Shown: one piece after another, positions 63,630-64,000 of the stretch
Layout: each line of letters starts with the position of its first letter
How positions within the stretch are numbered: position 1 is the stretch's first letter
Source: Moritella sp. PE36
Lineage (GTDB): Bacteria; Pseudomonadota; Gammaproteobacteria; Enterobacterales; Moritellaceae
Direction: 5' to 3'
Length of the DNA stretch: 64,000 nucleotides
NCBI RefSeq assembly: GCF_000170855.1
Contig: NZ_ABCQ01000002.1
Coordinates: 212,365-276,364 of the forward strand
Notes under the pieces: generated by a model
Told to the model about the DNA's origin: nothing
Database searches by the model: none
Seen by the model: the letters and a program-made list of their open reading frames with translations, nothing else
Translations under genes and position numbers: made by a program

Positions 63630-64000
63630 TTAGCCCATCGTACTGATAACATCAGTTACGCCACCAATCAGCATTTCCACACCGATAACAGCCAAGATCA
63701 GTCCCATAAGGCGGGTAACAATACTAAGCCCACTCTCACCGATTGCCGATATGATCTTTGACGAAAAAATAAAACAAACAAAGGTGATAAGACATAAAAT
63801 AGCAAACGCAGATATTGTAATAATAATTTCACCCCATCCACCTGCTGATGAATAGTTCATCGCGGTGGCAATCGTGCCAGGTCCAGCCAGCAGAGGCACA
63901 GCAAGCGGTGATACAGCCACATCTGAATCATTATTGTCTTCTGCTGTATGTAACTTCGAACTTTTGCCTTGCAGCATGTGATAGCCAACAAGGAATACTA
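63630..64000 (-). CDS. MarC-family membrane protein (5-prime end beyond window)
   Basis: The open frame continues upstream across the window edge (VFLVGYH before the internal Met at 63977), so the N-terminal membrane segments are cut off. Visible: VFLVGYHMLQGKSSKLHTAE, VAVSPLAVPLLAGPGTIATA, and the C-terminal helices ending ILAVIGVEMLIGGVTDVIS. This is the MarC (YchE/YhgN) family, six-helix inner-membrane proteins of uncertain function. Confidence 0.85.
   Translation of the reverse strand, partial: VFLVGYHMLQGKSSKLHTAEDNNDSDVAVSPLAVPLLAGPGTIATAMNYSSAGGWGEIIITISAFAILCLITFVCFIFSSKIISAIGESGLSIVTRLMGLILAVIGVEMLIGGVTDVISTMG

Overview
The window is chromosomal DNA of a marine gammaproteobacterium. 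Low-to-mid GC, a GbpA-type chitin-binding protein, Vibrio/Alteromonadales-like gene families (HflX, YqfB, Tag, MarC, RsuA, DUF535) and many chemotaxis and c-di-GMP proteins suggest a cold-water Moritella-like lineage. That placement is inferred from protein resemblance, not from an rRNA or marker gene. There are no rRNA, tRNA, CRISPR or complete insertion sequences. Gene density is normal and the content is mostly accessory: transporters, each with its own regulator, plus signalling proteins and detoxification enzymes.

Layout. 1-2.25 kb: a minus-strand signalling operon (XRE regulator, receiver-EAL protein, start of a third overlapping gene). 2.6-4.0 kb: a four-domain GbpA chitin-binding lytic polysaccharide monooxygenase. 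4.1-6.2 kb: a eukaryotic-type glutathione synthetase and an ArsR-family repressor. 6.2-20 kb: two DUF535/VirK-like proteins, DUF2237, a small hydrolase, FMN reductase, Lrp regulator, nucleoside-recognition membrane protein, ChaN, RsuA, a cobalamin riboswitch with a lone CbiM, YqfB and a PACE exporter. 20-28 kb: AzlCD with AraC, a LysR/MFS pair, an MDR oxidoreductase, a LysE/LysR pair and a 2OG-Fe(II) oxygenase. 28.5-34.6 kb: orphan lipoprotein genes, an MsrA-like protein, a NimR/NimT-like pair and Tag. 34.6-39.6 kb: a type IV prepilin, an ArsP-type permease and an aromatic-acid-type efflux pair with LysR. 39.8-42.6 kb: a two-component system divergent from a secreted HbpS/GlcG-like protein. 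42.6-43.5 kb: a scar of three gene fragments. 43.7-58.4 kb: an orphan C2-like protein, two chemoreceptors, a 1165-residue GGDEF-EAL protein, a GATase/AraC pair, Sel1 proteins, two small ORFs, a metallo-beta-lactamase-fold lactonase-like enzyme, a LysR and a VOC protein. 58.4-64 kb: Sel1, LysE, a lone HflX, an orphan secreted protein and a truncated marC.

The most interesting signal is a predicted regulon. The promoters of the glutathione synthetase (about 5.6 kb) and of the ArsP permease (about 36.4 kb) have the same architecture: TTGACA, 17 bp, TATATT, with two copies of an inverted repeat TATATTTC-N10-GAAATATA about 50 bp apart. A single copy lies upstream of the ArsR-family gene, which carries a vicinal cysteine pair near its C terminus. 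Together they predict a thiol-plus-efflux response to a thiophilic toxicant such as trivalent (organo)arsenicals, with parts 30 kb apart.

Other structural signals are a perfect 16-bp-arm palindrome between the HbpS-like gene and its two-component system; four unrelated 20-bp-period tandem repeats in 5-prime regions of genes (one overlapping a ribosome binding site); three evenly spaced CTTAAT boxes between a chemoreceptor and the large c-di-GMP protein; and decayed fragments of MDR, YceI, SDR, chemoreceptor and AraC genes.
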